This document shows, in pieces, positions 14,463 through 23,289 of a stretch of 64,000 nucleotides of DNA; positions within the stretch are counted from its first letter, which is position 1, and every line of letters starts with the position of its first letter. The position numbers and the translations under genes are program-made. The notes under the pieces are model-generated. The model saw only the letters and a list, made by a program, of their open reading frames with translations, was not told where the DNA came from and made no database searches. Origin of the DNA: Streptomyces sp. NRRL S-646 (GTDB lineage: Bacteria; Actinomycetota; Actinomycetes; Streptomycetales; Streptomycetaceae); NCBI RefSeq assembly GCF_000720765.1, contig NZ_JODC01000006.1:372001-436000 (forward strand), given 5' to 3'.

Positions 14463-17138
14463 CTACATTGCGCAACTGTACAACCATGGTGCCCTTCTGA
14501 CAGCCATCAGCCCGAGGGTGTACAGCGCGAGCACGGCGGCCAGCAGCAGGTAGTACAGGAACGGCAGCGGGGTCAGCCCGAGCAGCGAGCCCAGCGGGGA
14601 GACCGGCAGCAGCAGCCCTACGGCGGCCAGCGCGCCCGCCGCCCAGCCGATCGGCCCGGGTCCCCGCCCCGCGGCGAGGCGCCCAACGCGCAGCAGCACC
14701 ATCACCAGGGCCTGGGTGAGCAGGTTCTCGGTGAACCAGCCGGAGTGGAACACGGCCTGGTCGTCCAGCCCCTCGGGCCCGCGCAGGGCGAGCTCCAGGA
14801 CGCCGAAGGTGGCCAGGTCGGCGACCGCGTTGAGGACGCCGAAACCGATGATGAAGCGCAGCAGGTCGCGCGGGCGCAGCAGCGTCGGGCGGCGCAGCAC
14901 CGACGGGTGCGGCCGGTCGTGCGCGAAGGCCAACTGGGCGGCGTCGAAGCACAGGTTCTGCGCCAGCACCTGGGCCGGCAGCATCGGCAGGAAGGGCAGC
15001 AGCAGGCCCGCCGCGAGCATCGCGATGACGTTGCCGAGGTTGGAGGAGAGGGTGATGCGCAGATACGTGGCGATGTTGCCGCCCGAGTACCGTCCGGCCG
15101 CGATGCTGTGGTCGATCGCGGTGAGGTCCTTGTCGGCCAGGACCACGTCGGCGCTCTCCCGGGCGACGGCCACGGCGTCCCGCGGTGCGATGCCGACGTC
15201 GGCCGCGCGCAGGGCGGGCAGGTCGTTCACCCCGTCGCCGAGATAGCCGACGGTGTGCCCGCCGGCCCGCAGGGCGGCGGCGAAGCGGGCCTTGTGCTCG
15301 GGGGTGCAGCGGGCGAGGACGACGGTGCGGGCGGCGGCCGCGGCGAGTTCGGCGTCGGTGAGCGAGTCGATGCCGTCGGCGGTGAGGACGCCGTCCTGCG
15401 GTACGGCGATGCCCAGGTCGCGGCAGGCACGGACGGCGGTGCCCGGGTGGTCGCCGGTGAGGATCCGGACCGTGACACCCCGGTCGGCAAGGACCTTCAG
15501 CGCTGCGGCGGCGGTGGGGGCGAGCGCGTCCTTGAAGGTGACGAAGCCCCGGAAGTCCAGGCCGCGTTCGTCGGCGGCCGTGTACTCGCGGGTCCGGGCG
15601 ATGGGGGTCCCCCCGCTCGAGCGAAGTCGAGAGTGGGGGAGGTCGGCGGTGGCGACGGCCAGCACCCGAAGCCCGTCGTCGGCGTGCCGTGCCGCGAGCG
15701 CGAGCAGTTCCCCGCGCTCGTCGTCCTCCAGTACGCAGCGCTCCAGGACGGCCTCGGCGGCCCCCTTGACGACCAGGGTGTGCGTGCCCAGCCGCCCCGG
15801 CGTGCGGACGACGGCGGTCGCAAGGCGTCGCAGCGGGTCGAAGGGCAGGGCCGCCACCCCGTCGTACGCCATGACGTCGTCCTCGTCGGCCGCGTCCAGG
15901 ACCGCGTCGTCGAGGGCGTCCGGGGCGGGCAGGTCGGCGAGCTGCAGGGTCCACCAGGCGTTCAGCGCGGCCCAGCGCAGCACCTCGGGGTCGTCCCGGC
16001 CGTCCGGGCCTAGGGCGCGGTGGAGGACCGGCCGGTCCTCGGTGAGGGTGCCGGTCTTGTCGAGGCACAGCACGTCGACGGCGCCGAGGTCGTGCAGCGC
16101 GGGCAGCCGCTTGACGATCACCCCGTGGCTGCGGGCCAGCAGTGAGGCGCCGCGGGCGAGGCACATGGTGACGATGACCGGCAGCATCTCCGGCGTCAGC
16201 CCGACGGCCACCGCCACCGCGAACGGGAGGGTCTCCAGACCGCGGTCGCGCAGCGCGGCATTGGCCATCAGGACCAGCGGCGGGGTCAGCAGCATGAACC
16301 GGATGAGGATCCAGGAGACGCCGTGCACGGACCGGTCGAACGCGCTGGCCTCGGGCCGGACGTCGCTGCGGGCGTGCGCCGCGGCGAACCGGCTCCGCGC
16401 ACCGGTCGCCACGACGACCGCGGTGGCACTGCCGGACGCGACACTGCTGCCCTGGAAGCAGAGCTGGGGCCGGTCGAACAGACCACTGCCCGCCCCGCCC
16501 GCCGCGTCGGCGGCATCCTTCGCCACGGGAGCCGACTCGCCCGTGAGCGCGGCCTGATGCACCGTCAGGCCCTGCGCGCGCAGCAGTCGTACGTCGGCGG
16601 GGACCAGGTCGCCGGGGCCGAGCCGGATCACATCGCCCGGCACCAGCTCGTCCACCGGAATCTCCCGGGTGTCCGGCGGCAGATCCTCCCCGGTACGGCG
16701 CAGGACGGTGGCGGTGGTGGCGACCAGGCCGCGCAGTGCGGCCATCGACCGGCCTGCCCGGTGCTCCCCCGATGCCCGCAGCGCACAGCTCACGGCGACC
16801 AGCAGGAGAATCACACAGGCGGTGCCCCAGGAGGCGACGGCCGCCGACACCAGCCCGAGGCACAGCAGTACGGCGGTGAACGGATCGCGCAGACTGCGCA
16901 GCAGCACCCTCGGCCAGGAGGCGTGCCGGTGCGTCGGCAGAGTGTTCGCTCCGAAGCGGGCCTGCCGCTCCTCGGCCTGCGCCTCCGTCAGACCGCGCGG
17001 CCCGCTGCCCAGGCGCCGCAGTGTCTGCAGCAGGGTCGTGGGGCCCGGCCCCGGGCCCGCATCGGCGACCGGTACCGGCCCTCCCGCGGGATCGGGCGCC
17101 CCGGGGTCCGGTTCCGAGGCCGCGGTGGTGTCAGCCAC
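14463..17138 (-). CDS. mgtA: MgtA-like P-type (P3B) magnesium-transporting ATPase
   Basis: 891 residues from GTG. Motifs in order: LTGES (actuator), the transmembrane VGLTPEMLPVIVTMCLARGA that marks the MgtA branch, DKTGT near residue 360, KGAAE, and GDGVNDLPAL. The enzyme imports Mg2+ at ATP cost. Residues about 500-513 (LPHSRLRSSGGTPI) are encoded by a copy of a dispersed repeat at 15601-15640, inserted in frame in the nucleotide-binding domain. The gene overlaps the upstream ArsR gene by 8 bases, so both are on one transcript. The insert probably lies in a surface loop, but loss of activity cannot be excluded. Confidence 0.88.
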   Translation of the reverse strand: MADTTAASEPDPGAPDPAGGPVPVADAGPGPGPTTLLQTLRRLGSGPRGLTEAQAEERQARFGANTLPTHRHASWPRVLLRSLRDPFTAVLLCLGLVSAAVASWGTACVILLLVAVSCALRASGEHRAGRSMAALRGLVATTATVLRRTGEDLPPDTREIPVDELVPGDVIRLGPGDLVPADVRLLRAQGLTVHQAALTGESAPVAKDAADAAGGAGSGLFDRPQLCFQGSSVASGSATAVVVATGARSRFAAAHARSDVRPEASAFDRSVHGVSWILIRFMLLTPPLVLMANAALRDRGLETLPFAVAVAVGLTPEMLPVIVTMCLARGASLLARSHGVIVKRLPALHDLGAVDVLCLDKTGTLTEDRPVLHRALGPDGRDDPEVLRWAALNAWWTLQLADLPAPDALDDAVLDAADEDDVMAYDGVAALPFDPLRRLATAVVRTPGRLGTHTLVVKGAAEAVLERCVLEDDERGELLALAARHADDGLRVLAVATADLPHSRLRSSGGTPIARTREYTAADERGLDFRGFVTFKDALAPTAAAALKVLADRGVTVRILTGDHPGTAVRACRDLGIAVPQDGVLTADGIDSLTDAELAAAAARTVVLARCTPEHKARFAAALRAGGHTVGYLGDGVNDLPALRAADVGIAPRDAVAVARESADVVLADKDLTAIDHSIAAGRYSGGNIATYLRITLSSNLGNVIAMLAAGLLLPFLPMLPAQVLAQNLCFDAAQLAFAHDRPHPSVLRRPTLLRPRDLLRFIIGFGVLNAVADLATFGVLELALRGPEGLDDQAVFHSGWFTENLLTQALVMVLLRVGRLAAGRGPGPIGWAAGALAAVGLLLPVSPLGSLLGLTPLPFLYYLLLAAVLALYTLGLMAVRRAPWLYSCAM
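14467..14476. promoter_or_regulatory. ATTGCGCAAC near-palindrome, TatA promoter
   Basis: It sits about 40 bases upstream of tatA within the last codons of the P-type ATPase gene. The flanks extend the symmetry (GGTTG at 14458-14462, CAACC at 14481-14485). Read on the minus strand it gives TTGCGCAAT-N-TAGCAA, matching the LCP copy. Confidence 0.5.
15601..15640. repeat. dispersed repeat copy 1, inside mgtA
   Basis: This 40-bp hairpin-forming unit (ACTCTCGACTTCGCTCGAG core on the minus strand) is nearly identical to that at 61398-61436. It keeps the mgtA reading frame. Confidence 0.8.
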
Positions 17139-17493
17139 CGGCCCCGCGCAGCGCGTGCACGGACGCGGACGCCCCGCCCGCCCGCGCGGCCAGCTGCCCC
17201 ACCATCACCCGGACCACGGTCACGACGTCGGGATCGTCGACGAAGTAGATCTGCCGCCGCCCCTCCCGCCGGGACCGCACGAGCCCCGCGAGCTTCAGCT
17301 TCGCCAGGTGCTGGCTGACCGCGGGCAGGGCCCCGCCCACCCGGTCGGCGAGGTGGGTGACATCGCTCTCGCCCTGCGCCAGCGCCCACACCAGGTGCAG
17401 CCGGGCCGAGGAGGCCAGCAGTCCGAAGGCGGCGGCCGCCTCCGCCAGTACCTCGGCGGACGGATCCTCGAAGCCCCCGATTTCTGCCGCCAC
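17131..17493 (-). CDS. ArsR-family regulator
   Basis: 120 residues from GTG at 17493, with GGGAGAGGA upstream. The winged helix reads LASSARLHLVWALAQGE, then PAVSQHLAKLKLAGLVRSRREGRRQIYFV. The usual metal-site cysteines (CxC) of ArsR/SmtB and the alpha-5 histidines are absent, so its signal may not be a classical metal. It overlaps the mgtA-like gene and is the best candidate to bind the ATTGCGCAAT sites nearby. Confidence 0.87.
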   Translation of the reverse strand: MAAEIGGFEDPSAEVLAEAAAAFGLLASSARLHLVWALAQGESDVTHLADRVGGALPAVSQHLAKLKLAGLVRSRREGRRQIYFVDDPDVVTVVRVMVGQLAARAGGASASVHALRGAGG

Positions 17494-17591
17494 AGTCCTC
17501 TCCCGTCCCACCCGATCACCGCGCCGCACCGCGCCGGACCAGTCTAGGGGTGCCCCCCGCGACGCCGGGCCGACCCGTCGGACAGCTCCTG

Positions 17592-17870
17592 CTAGGTGTC
17601 CGGCTGTGCCCGGACCTCCGTCTCGGCGCCCGCGGCCGCCGCGTCGTCCGGCTCGGACCGGCCGCGGGCCGCCATCAGGAACCAGGCGACGTCACCGACG
17701 GCCGTCCCGGCCGCCACCGCCCCGGCGATCAGTCCCGCCGTGATCAGCCCCTGTCCGACGTAGGGCCGCCCGGCGAACGCCCCCACCCCGAACCCGAGGA
17801 ACAGGAACACGGCCGCGGCAGCGGCCGGCACACCGGTCACGAGCATCGCCCGCACACACACGAACCGCAT
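17592..17870 (-). CDS. small membrane protein
   Basis: 92 residues from ATG at 17870 with GGGGGGAGA just upstream. A longer frame from 17939 begins on the TTG of an ATTGCGCAAT palindrome and is rejected. Two hydrophobic segments (about residues 8-30 and 38-62) are followed by an acidic tail. No family is recognised. The palindrome 60 bases upstream suggests shared control with LCP and TatA. Confidence 0.65.
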   Translation of the reverse strand: MRFVCVRAMLVTGVPAAAAAVFLFLGFGVGAFAGRPYVGQGLITAGLIAGAVAAGTAVGDVAWFLMAARGRSEPDDAAAAGAETEVRAQPDT

Positions 17871-17930
17871 GGATCTCCCCCCGATGGTTGGCCGCCTGCG
17901 GCATGGAGTGGCGAGTGTAATGGTTCTCGG

Positions 17931-17940
17931 ATTGCGCAAT
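17931..17940. promoter_or_regulatory. ATTGCGCAAT palindrome, third copy
   Basis: Perfect palindrome 61 bases upstream of the small membrane protein gene and 113 bases upstream of the divergent dehydrogenase gene. Identical to the LCP copy. Confidence 0.55.
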
Positions 17941-18052
17941 CTTTAAAGGCTTAATTGATCTACGCGTGCTCGGGTGGCTCGCGGATCCGCTCATGCGCGA
18001 CCATTGCTGATCACGCCCTGCCACCCGACCGCGCCGACGAAAGGGACCCGCC

Positions 18053-19012
18053 GTGCGGCTGCGCTGCGCTGTGCTCGACGACTTCCAGCAGGTGGCGACG
18101 GAGCTCGCCGACTGGTCACCCGTGGCCGACCGGGTGGAGACCGTTTCCTTCTCCGAACACTTCGACACCGAGGACGCGCTCGCCTCGGGCCTGTCCGGCT
18201 TCGACATCGTCGTCACCCTGCGCGAGCGCGTGCCCTTTCCGGCCTCGCTGCTCGCCCGCCTGCCCCGGCTGAAGCTGCTCGTCGCCTCCGGCATGCGCAA
18301 CAGCGTCATCGACTACGCCGCCGCCGAGGCGCACGGCGTCACCGTGTGCGGCACGGCGAGCACCTCGACGCCGCCCGTCGAACTGACCTGGGCCCTGCTC
18401 CTCGGCCTCGCCCGCGGCATCGTCGAGGAGAGCAACTCCCTGCGTTCCGGCGGCCCTTGGCAGCAGACGGTGGGGGCCGACCTGCACGGCCGCCGCCTCG
18501 GACTGCTCGGCCTCGGCAAGATCGGCAGCCGCGTCGCCCGGGTCGGCACCGCCTTCGGCATGCACGTCAGTGCCTGGAGCCAGAACCTCACCAAGGAGTA
18601 CGCCGACGAGGTGGGCGTCGAACTCGCCGCCTCCAAGGAGGAGTTGCTGTCGAGCAGCGACTACGTCTCCGTCCACCTGGCCCTGGGCGAGCGCACCCGC
18701 GGCCTGCTCGGCCCCGCCGAACTCGCCCTCCTCAAGCCCACCGCCTACCTGATCAACACCTCCCGCGCCGCGATCGTCGACCAGGACGCCCTGCTCGCCG
18801 CCCTGCACGAAGGCCGGATCGCCGGCGCGGGCATCGACGTCTTCGACATCGAGCCCCTCCCCGCCGACCACCCGATGCGCACGGCTCCCCGCCTGCTCGC
18901 CACACCCCACCTCGGCTATGTGTCGCGGGCGAACTACGAGACGTACTACCGGGAGGCGGTGGAGGACATCCGCGCGTTCCTGGACGGGGCACCGGTACGC
19001 CGGCTGGGCTGA
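18053..19012 (+). CDS. D-isomer-specific 2-hydroxyacid dehydrogenase
   Basis: 319 residues from GTG with an AAAGGGA site upstream. The NAD-binding GLGKIGSRVARVG lies in the central Rossmann domain. The catalytic triad regions are present: NTSRAAIVD (Arg), GIDVFDIEPLP (Glu) and ATPHLGY (His). Family members reduce 2-keto acids to D-2-hydroxy acids or act on phosphoglycerate-like substrates. The exact substrate is unknown. The gene stands alone. Confidence 0.9.
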   Translation: MRLRCAVLDDFQQVATELADWSPVADRVETVSFSEHFDTEDALASGLSGFDIVVTLRERVPFPASLLARLPRLKLLVASGMRNSVIDYAAAEAHGVTVCGTASTSTPPVELTWALLLGLARGIVEESNSLRSGGPWQQTVGADLHGRRLGLLGLGKIGSRVARVGTAFGMHVSAWSQNLTKEYADEVGVELAASKEELLSSSDYVSVHLALGERTRGLLGPAELALLKPTAYLINTSRAAIVDQDALLAALHEGRIAGAGIDVFDIEPLPADHPMRTAPRLLATPHLGYVSRANYETYYREAVEDIRAFLDGAPVRRLG

Positions 19013-19036
19013 GACGGAAGCTCCCGCGGGGCACGC

Positions 19037-19909
19037 TCAGGCGTACCGGTAGATCCCGCTCACGTCCTCCATCTCGTCCGGCGACACGCCCCACGGCGGC
19101 ATCGGCTCGTGCCGGGCGACGATGCGCCCGCGCTGCCCGCTGCGGGGGCCGGGCGGATAGGCCGGCAGATAGTGCGGTGCGCCATTGCGGTGCCGTTGCT
19201 GCCAGCGGGTCCACTGCAGGTCGACGAAGGCGTGGTGCAACCAGAACACGGGGTCGTTGACGGAGGCGCCACCGACCATGGCACCGCCGACCCAGCGGTG
19301 GACCAGGTTGTGATTGTGCAGAGCGTCGCTGTCCTCCCCCGTCCCCCATCCCTCCAGCTTGTTGCGGAACCCCTCCTCACAGGTGGAGTCCCAGGGCTCG
19401 GTGTCGTAGACCGGGTCGGCGAGCGCCGACTCTAGTTCCTCCTCCGTCGGCAGCTCGATGGGGTCGTGCGCGCGGCCGAGGTCCCGGGTGAGGAACAGGG
19501 CGTCGATGATCCCCTCCCTGATGGGCCAGTAACCCTGCACATAGGCGAACGGCCCGGTGACGACCTGGCGGTCGAAGGGGCGACCGTTGCCGCCGAGGAG
19601 GTCGTCGGTCCAGGGCACGGACATCGTCGAACGGTCCCGCGTCCAGTCCCAGTACGGCACCGTCACCGACTCGTCGACCCGTTGCAGCGCCCGCTCCAGG
19701 TCCAGCAGGAAGCGGCGGTGCCAGGGCAGGAAGGACGGCCCCATGTGGGCAGAACGCAGGCCCCTCTCACCGTCGGAGGTGTAGTACGCAATGTGGATGC
19801 GCACGAACTCGTCGTACTCTCCCCGCCATTTGATCCGGAGCAGCGCGTTGACGAACCGCCGCCGCTCGTCGGGGGTCAGCCTGCTCACGTCCTTACGCAC
19901 GTACGTCAT
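19037..19909 (-). CDS. melC2: tyrosinase
   Basis: 290 residues. Copper-A histidines H39, H55 and H64 (in HMGPSFLPWHRRF) and copper-B histidines H200, H204 and H226 (in HNLVHRWVGG and FWLHHAFVD) are all present. The enzyme oxidises tyrosine to dopaquinone, leading to melanin. Its start overlaps the end of the chaperone gene by 17 bases, so it is the second gene of a coupled pair. It has no signal peptide of its own; in Streptomyces it is exported with MelC1 through the Tat route. Confidence 0.95.
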   Translation of the reverse strand: MTYVRKDVSRLTPDERRRFVNALLRIKWRGEYDEFVRIHIAYYTSDGERGLRSAHMGPSFLPWHRRFLLDLERALQRVDESVTVPYWDWTRDRSTMSVPWTDDLLGGNGRPFDRQVVTGPFAYVQGYWPIREGIIDALFLTRDLGRAHDPIELPTEEELESALADPVYDTEPWDSTCEEGFRNKLEGWGTGEDSDALHNHNLVHRWVGGAMVGGASVNDPVFWLHHAFVDLQWTRWQQRHRNGAPHYLPAYPPGPRSGQRGRIVARHEPMPPWGVSPDEMEDVSGIYRYA

Positions 19910-20366
19910 GCTCTTCCCCCATGTGCATGGACCCCTGCGGCCCGCCGAGCGGGCCCGGGGCCAGGTCGCGCAGCCGCTGCCCGGGACCGAGTTCGTCGAC
20001 GGCCGCCCGGGTCGCCTCCAGCGAGGTCCGGTACGAGCTGTAGTGGTTGACCATGCTCAGCCAGGTGCCGTCGGAGCGACGCATCAGATGCAGCGCACGG
20101 CCGTCCACGGTGACCTGCCACGCGTGGCCGCCGGCGCGGGGTCCGGAGGCGGGGACCGGGGCGCCCCGGATGCGACGGCCGCGGTAGATCTCGTCGAAGG
20201 CCGACTCCGCTGCACCCCCGGAGCCGGCTGCGCGCCGCGGGACGCGCGAGGCGACGAGGACGGGCGCGAGCGCGAAAGCGGCGATGGAGGCGAGCACCCG
20301 GCGCCTTATCGCCTGCCTCGCCCGCTGCTCCCCACCCATCGGTACTCCACCGGCACGGACGACCAT
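19893..20366 (-). CDS. melC1: tyrosinase copper chaperone / export cofactor MelC1
   Basis: 157 residues from ATG at 20366; GGGAGC upstream supports it over starts at 20383 and 20420. The N-terminus has twin-arginine character (RRRVLASIAAFALAPVLVA). The body contains FDEIYRGRRIRG and VDGRALHLMRRSDGTWLSMVNHY, which are typical of MelC1. It carries tyrosinase through the Tat pathway and loads its copper. The sequence suits the melD1-type paralogue in cell-surface loci. Confidence 0.9.
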   Translation of the reverse strand: MVVRAGGVPMGGEQRARQAIRRRVLASIAAFALAPVLVASRVPRRAAGSGGAAESAFDEIYRGRRIRGAPVPASGPRAGGHAWQVTVDGRALHLMRRSDGTWLSMVNHYSSYRTSLEATRAAVDELGPGQRLRDLAPGPLGGPQGSMHMGEEHDVRA

Positions 20367-20500
20367 GGCTCGCTCCCTCATAGGATCAACACCAGTACGT
20401 CCATACGATGCTGTGCCCACGCGGAAGCTCGGCGGAGCCGGTGCGTCAGATCGTCCAGAAATCCCACCAACGGGTCAGGCTCGGCCTGCCGACGACGCTC

Positions 20501-20998
20501 TCAGCGCGGGGTGAGCGCCGGCAGGAGCACGTGCGCGGCGGCCCTCAGGGTCTGCTCGGCGCCGGCGAAGGCGGCCAGCGCCGCGGGCTCGATCGGCCGG
20601 CCCGGCCTGCCCTGCGGCCAGGGGCGGGTGGTGAACACGAGGTAGGCGTAGCCGCGTTCGGCGACCGCCGCGAGCCACTCCGGCGGAGCGGCGCACCGGG
20701 CGCCCAGCTGCGGCATGGTGACGAAGGCCTGCCCGGCCTCGACGAACAGGCTGACGGCGATCCCGGCCTCGGCGGTGCCGTCGACGAGGCCCCCGCCGAC
20801 CCGCAGCCCGTTGCCGGCCAGCAGCCCCTCGACCGCGGCGGACGTCGTCTGCGGCCCACCCTCGGCGTCCCCGAGGGAGTAGGCCAGCAGATACGGCAGG
20901 TCACCTCCGTCGGCGGCGGCACCGCTCCAGGGCAGCAGGACGAGGGTGCCGAGGTCGGTCATGCGGAAGGGGCGCGTTTCGGTTGGGGTTGAGGTCAT
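20501..20998 (-). CDS. DUF5949 family protein
   Basis: 165 residues. The start region (TRPFRMTDLGTLVLLPWSG) and the body (DLPYLLAYSLGDAEGG, AVEGLLAG) match my memory of the Streptomyces-specific DUF5949 family. It has no signal peptide or catalytic motif. Function unknown. It is flanked by tyrosinase and secreted-protein genes but not obviously co-transcribed. Confidence 0.75.
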   Translation of the reverse strand: MTSTPTETRPFRMTDLGTLVLLPWSGAAADGGDLPYLLAYSLGDAEGGPQTTSAAVEGLLAGNGLRVGGGLVDGTAEAGIAVSLFVEAGQAFVTMPQLGARCAAPPEWLAAVAERGYAYLVFTTRPWPQGRPGRPIEPAALAAFAGAEQTLRAAAHVLLPALTPR

Positions 20999-21072
20999 CG
21001 CGCGACCTTATCGACGGGCTGCCGACCGGCCCGCCGCCTTCTCACCCGAATGGCCGACGGCTCGGGCGAGGT

Positions 21073-21552
21073 TCACCCGGCCGTTGTCGTTGCGGCGAGG
21101 ACCTTGCCCAGGGCGGTCACCATGCCGCTGACGGCCGGTGGGACCTTGTCGGAGTCGCCGGAGGTGGCGGCCGACAGCAGGGCGTCGACCGCCTTCTTCA
21201 GAGCGGTGAGCGTGTCACCCTTGACTGCCTTGGTGGCCACCGGGAAGGCCTTGGAGATGGCGTCCTTCACGGCGTCGCCGAGCTTCTGCGCCTCGACGAC
21301 GGACAGCTGGCCGCCGTCGGCCTTCAGCACGGCGTTGAGCAGTCTGGCGACGGGAGTGAGCACACTGCCGAGATCGCCGAGCTTCTTGACCTGCGGGAGC
21401 AGCTGGTCCGCCCCGGGGACGGGTCCGCGGGACGACGTCCGGGTGCGCTCCCGTGCGGAGTCGGCCGCGACGGCGGCCGGGGCGGCGATGCCGACCAGCA
21501 GGGCGGCGCAGAGAGCGACGGACGCGATACGCCGTGCGGGCAGTACACGCAT
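21073..21552 (-). CDS. secreted protein of unknown function
   Basis: 159 residues. A signal peptide is clear (RRIASVALCAALLVGIAAPAAVA, cleavage near residue 29). The mature part is helical, Lys/Ala/Val-rich and free of cysteine, with repeated amphipathic stretches (LPQVKKLGDLGSVL, AVKDAISKAFPVATKAV). No known domain. It is co-oriented with the GH16 gene 22 bases upstream, so the two probably share a transcript. Confidence 0.75.
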   Translation of the reverse strand: MRVLPARRIASVALCAALLVGIAAPAAVAADSARERTRTSSRGPVPGADQLLPQVKKLGDLGSVLTPVARLLNAVLKADGGQLSVVEAQKLGDAVKDAISKAFPVATKAVKGDTLTALKKAVDALLSAATSGDSDKVPPAVSGMVTALGKVLAATTTAG

Positions 21553-21574
21553 GGGGGGCTCCTTACGAGAACAC

Positions 21575-22309
21575 TCAGCGGTAGACGCGAAGGTGGTCGA
21601 CGGCGAAGGTGAGGGGGCCCGGACCGGAGGGGGCCGGGTGGTACTGGCCGGCGCTCAGCGACAGATTGAGGATCAGGTACGCCGACCAGTGGGCGCCCAC
21701 TCCGGTGCCGTCGCGGAAGACCCGTTCGCCGTTGACGTACCAGTCGACGGAGTGCTTGCCGTAGCAGCTGCCGATGGTCACCCACTCGTCCGGGGCGATC
21801 GTGTCGGCATCGGTGTGATAGGCGCAGGCGTGGTTGACGTGGTTGGACAGCTCCAGCAGGTTCGGGTTGTCGGGGTGGTACTCGAAGGAGTCGACCTCGT
21901 TCCCGCCGTCCTTCCAGGTCCACAGCGCCGGCCAGGCACCGGTCCCGGACGGCAGCTTGACCCGGGTCTCGGCGTAGTCACCGGTCCGCACCTGGAAGCC
22001 CTCGGCGGAGTACTCGGTGGTGAGAAGTCCGGTGTGCCAGGCCTGCCGGCCGTTCTCGAGCGTGTGGCCGGCCGGGGTGGCGGTGAAGGTGGCCACCCCT
22101 TCGGAGACGGTCACACAGCCGGGGCTGAGCCAGTCGAGCTTGTTGTCGTCGGGATTGTGGTTGCCGTAGCGGTAGGCGCTGGTTCTGTCGCCGACCCATT
22201 TGGTGCCCCAGGCGATGGGGGTGTTGAACTCCTCCGACCAGGTGAGCGACTTGCCGGTGGCGAGGGCAGGGTGCGCGGTCGGCATGGGCTGGGCGCTGTC
22301 GGCGGTCAT
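21575..22309 (-). CDS. family 16 glycoside hydrolase (beta-glucanase-like)
   Basis: 244 residues from ATG at 22309. A TACCCT -10 element ends 7 bases before it, indicating a leaderless message, so the longer frame from 22363 is not needed. The GH16 catalytic motif ExDxxE is E138-V-D140-S-F-E143. Trp-rich substrate strands surround it (WPALWTWKDGG). GH16 enzymes cut beta-1,3 or 1,3-1,4 glucans and galactans. No signal peptide is present with this start, which is odd for a polysaccharide hydrolase next to secreted proteins. Confidence 0.85.
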   Translation of the reverse strand: MTADSAQPMPTAHPALATGKSLTWSEEFNTPIAWGTKWVGDRTSAYRYGNHNPDDNKLDWLSPGCVTVSEGVATFTATPAGHTLENGRQAWHTGLLTTEYSAEGFQVRTGDYAETRVKLPSGTGAWPALWTWKDGGNEVDSFEYHPDNPNLLELSNHVNHACAYHTDADTIAPDEWVTIGSCYGKHSVDWYVNGERVFRDGTGVGAHWSAYLILNLSLSAGQYHPAPSGPGPLTFAVDHLRVYR

Positions 22310-22587
22310 GGCGGTGAGGGTAGGGCCGCGAAGCGGCCGCCCCGGCCGAAGCACCGGCTGCACCGTTGGAATTCCTCTTTCACACTACCCATCCGGTCGA
22401 AACCGCACCCACCATACGATGAATTGATTCACCGACGATGTGAATCCCTTTGACGACACCGTAAGCAAAGCATTGTTCACCCCTCCGGCTTTCATGCGTA
22501 TGGCGTAACGCATCGCTTTTACGGAGAGCATGGACTGCTATGTTCTCCAGCCGACGGATCAGAGGTAACTTTCAACCGAGGTGAATC

Positions 22588-22983
22588 ATGAAGAAGGCAA
22601 TTTTCACCACTGCGGCGTTGGCCATCGGCGCGGGCCTCGTGGGTGGGTCCGCCGTCGCGGCGTCGGCCGCCACCCCACCGGCCGTACCGGCCGCGTCGGG
22701 CGGCCTGCTCGGTCTCATGTCCCCGACCAAGGTGACCCCGGCGGTCGTGCCGGCGGCCGACGTCGTGTCGCGACTGGCCCGCAACGGCAAGCTCGCCAAC
22801 GGTAGCGCCTTCGACAAGCAGAAGACGCCGGGAGTTTCGGGCGTCTACCTCGACGGTATGGACCCGAACGCTTCCAAGAAGCCCACGATTCCGGTGCGGA
22901 ACCCGGCCGGAAACGGCGTCGTTCAGGTCCACCCGCTGCAGGCGCCGACCTCCACCGGGCTGGGGAGCCTGCTCAGCAAGTGA
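22588..22983 (+). CDS. small secreted protein of unknown function
   Basis: 131 residues with GAGGTG before the ATG. The signal peptide runs to about residue 28 (KKAIFTTAALAIGAGLVGGSAVAASA). The mature part is Pro/Val/Ala-rich, with DVVSRLARNGKLANG and a Gly/Ser/Leu tail (TGLGSLLSK), and has no cysteine. I do not recognise it. A strong terminator follows. It sits at the head of a run of small secreted proteins. Confidence 0.75.
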   Translation: MKKAIFTTAALAIGAGLVGGSAVAASAATPPAVPAASGGLLGLMSPTKVTPAVVPAADVVSRLARNGKLANGSAFDKQKTPGVSGVYLDGMDPNASKKPTIPVRNPAGNGVVQVHPLQAPTSTGLGSLLSK

Positions 22984-23041
22984 CGAGACGGAAACCGTAG
23001 GAGCCGGCCGTACCGGCGGAAGCCCTCATACGACGCATTTG

Positions 23042-23078
23042 TCCGGCCCACCGGCCCTCTCCCCTCCGGTGGGCCGGA
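23042..23078 (+). terminator. 13-bp hairpin terminator
   Basis: TCCGGCCCACCGG (23042-23054) pairs perfectly with 23066-23078 across 11 bases. It lies 59 bases after the secreted-protein stop. The rest of 22984-23289 shows no gene and must contain the promoter of the tandem array. Confidence 0.7.
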
Positions 23079-23289
23079 CCCATGTCGACGCCCGTCCCCT
23101 TTTCGGATTGTCCGTCATTTACGCCATATGGATTCCGGATCCATTCCGGTCCGACCCCCAGGAACCTGCGGCATTGCGCCATCCGACGGAATAAACCTTG
23201 TTTAGGCGCCCGTCCCGTGACTTATAGGCGCATATCAAGGTTTCCTGGTATGCAAGCGTGCGCAACCGTGAATTGAGGAAGGAACTAAG

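Noticed and set aside
17871..17939. Longer small membrane protein from 17939
   Set aside because: It begins inside the palindrome. The ATG at 17870 has a strong GGGGGGAGA site and starts at the natural N-terminus.
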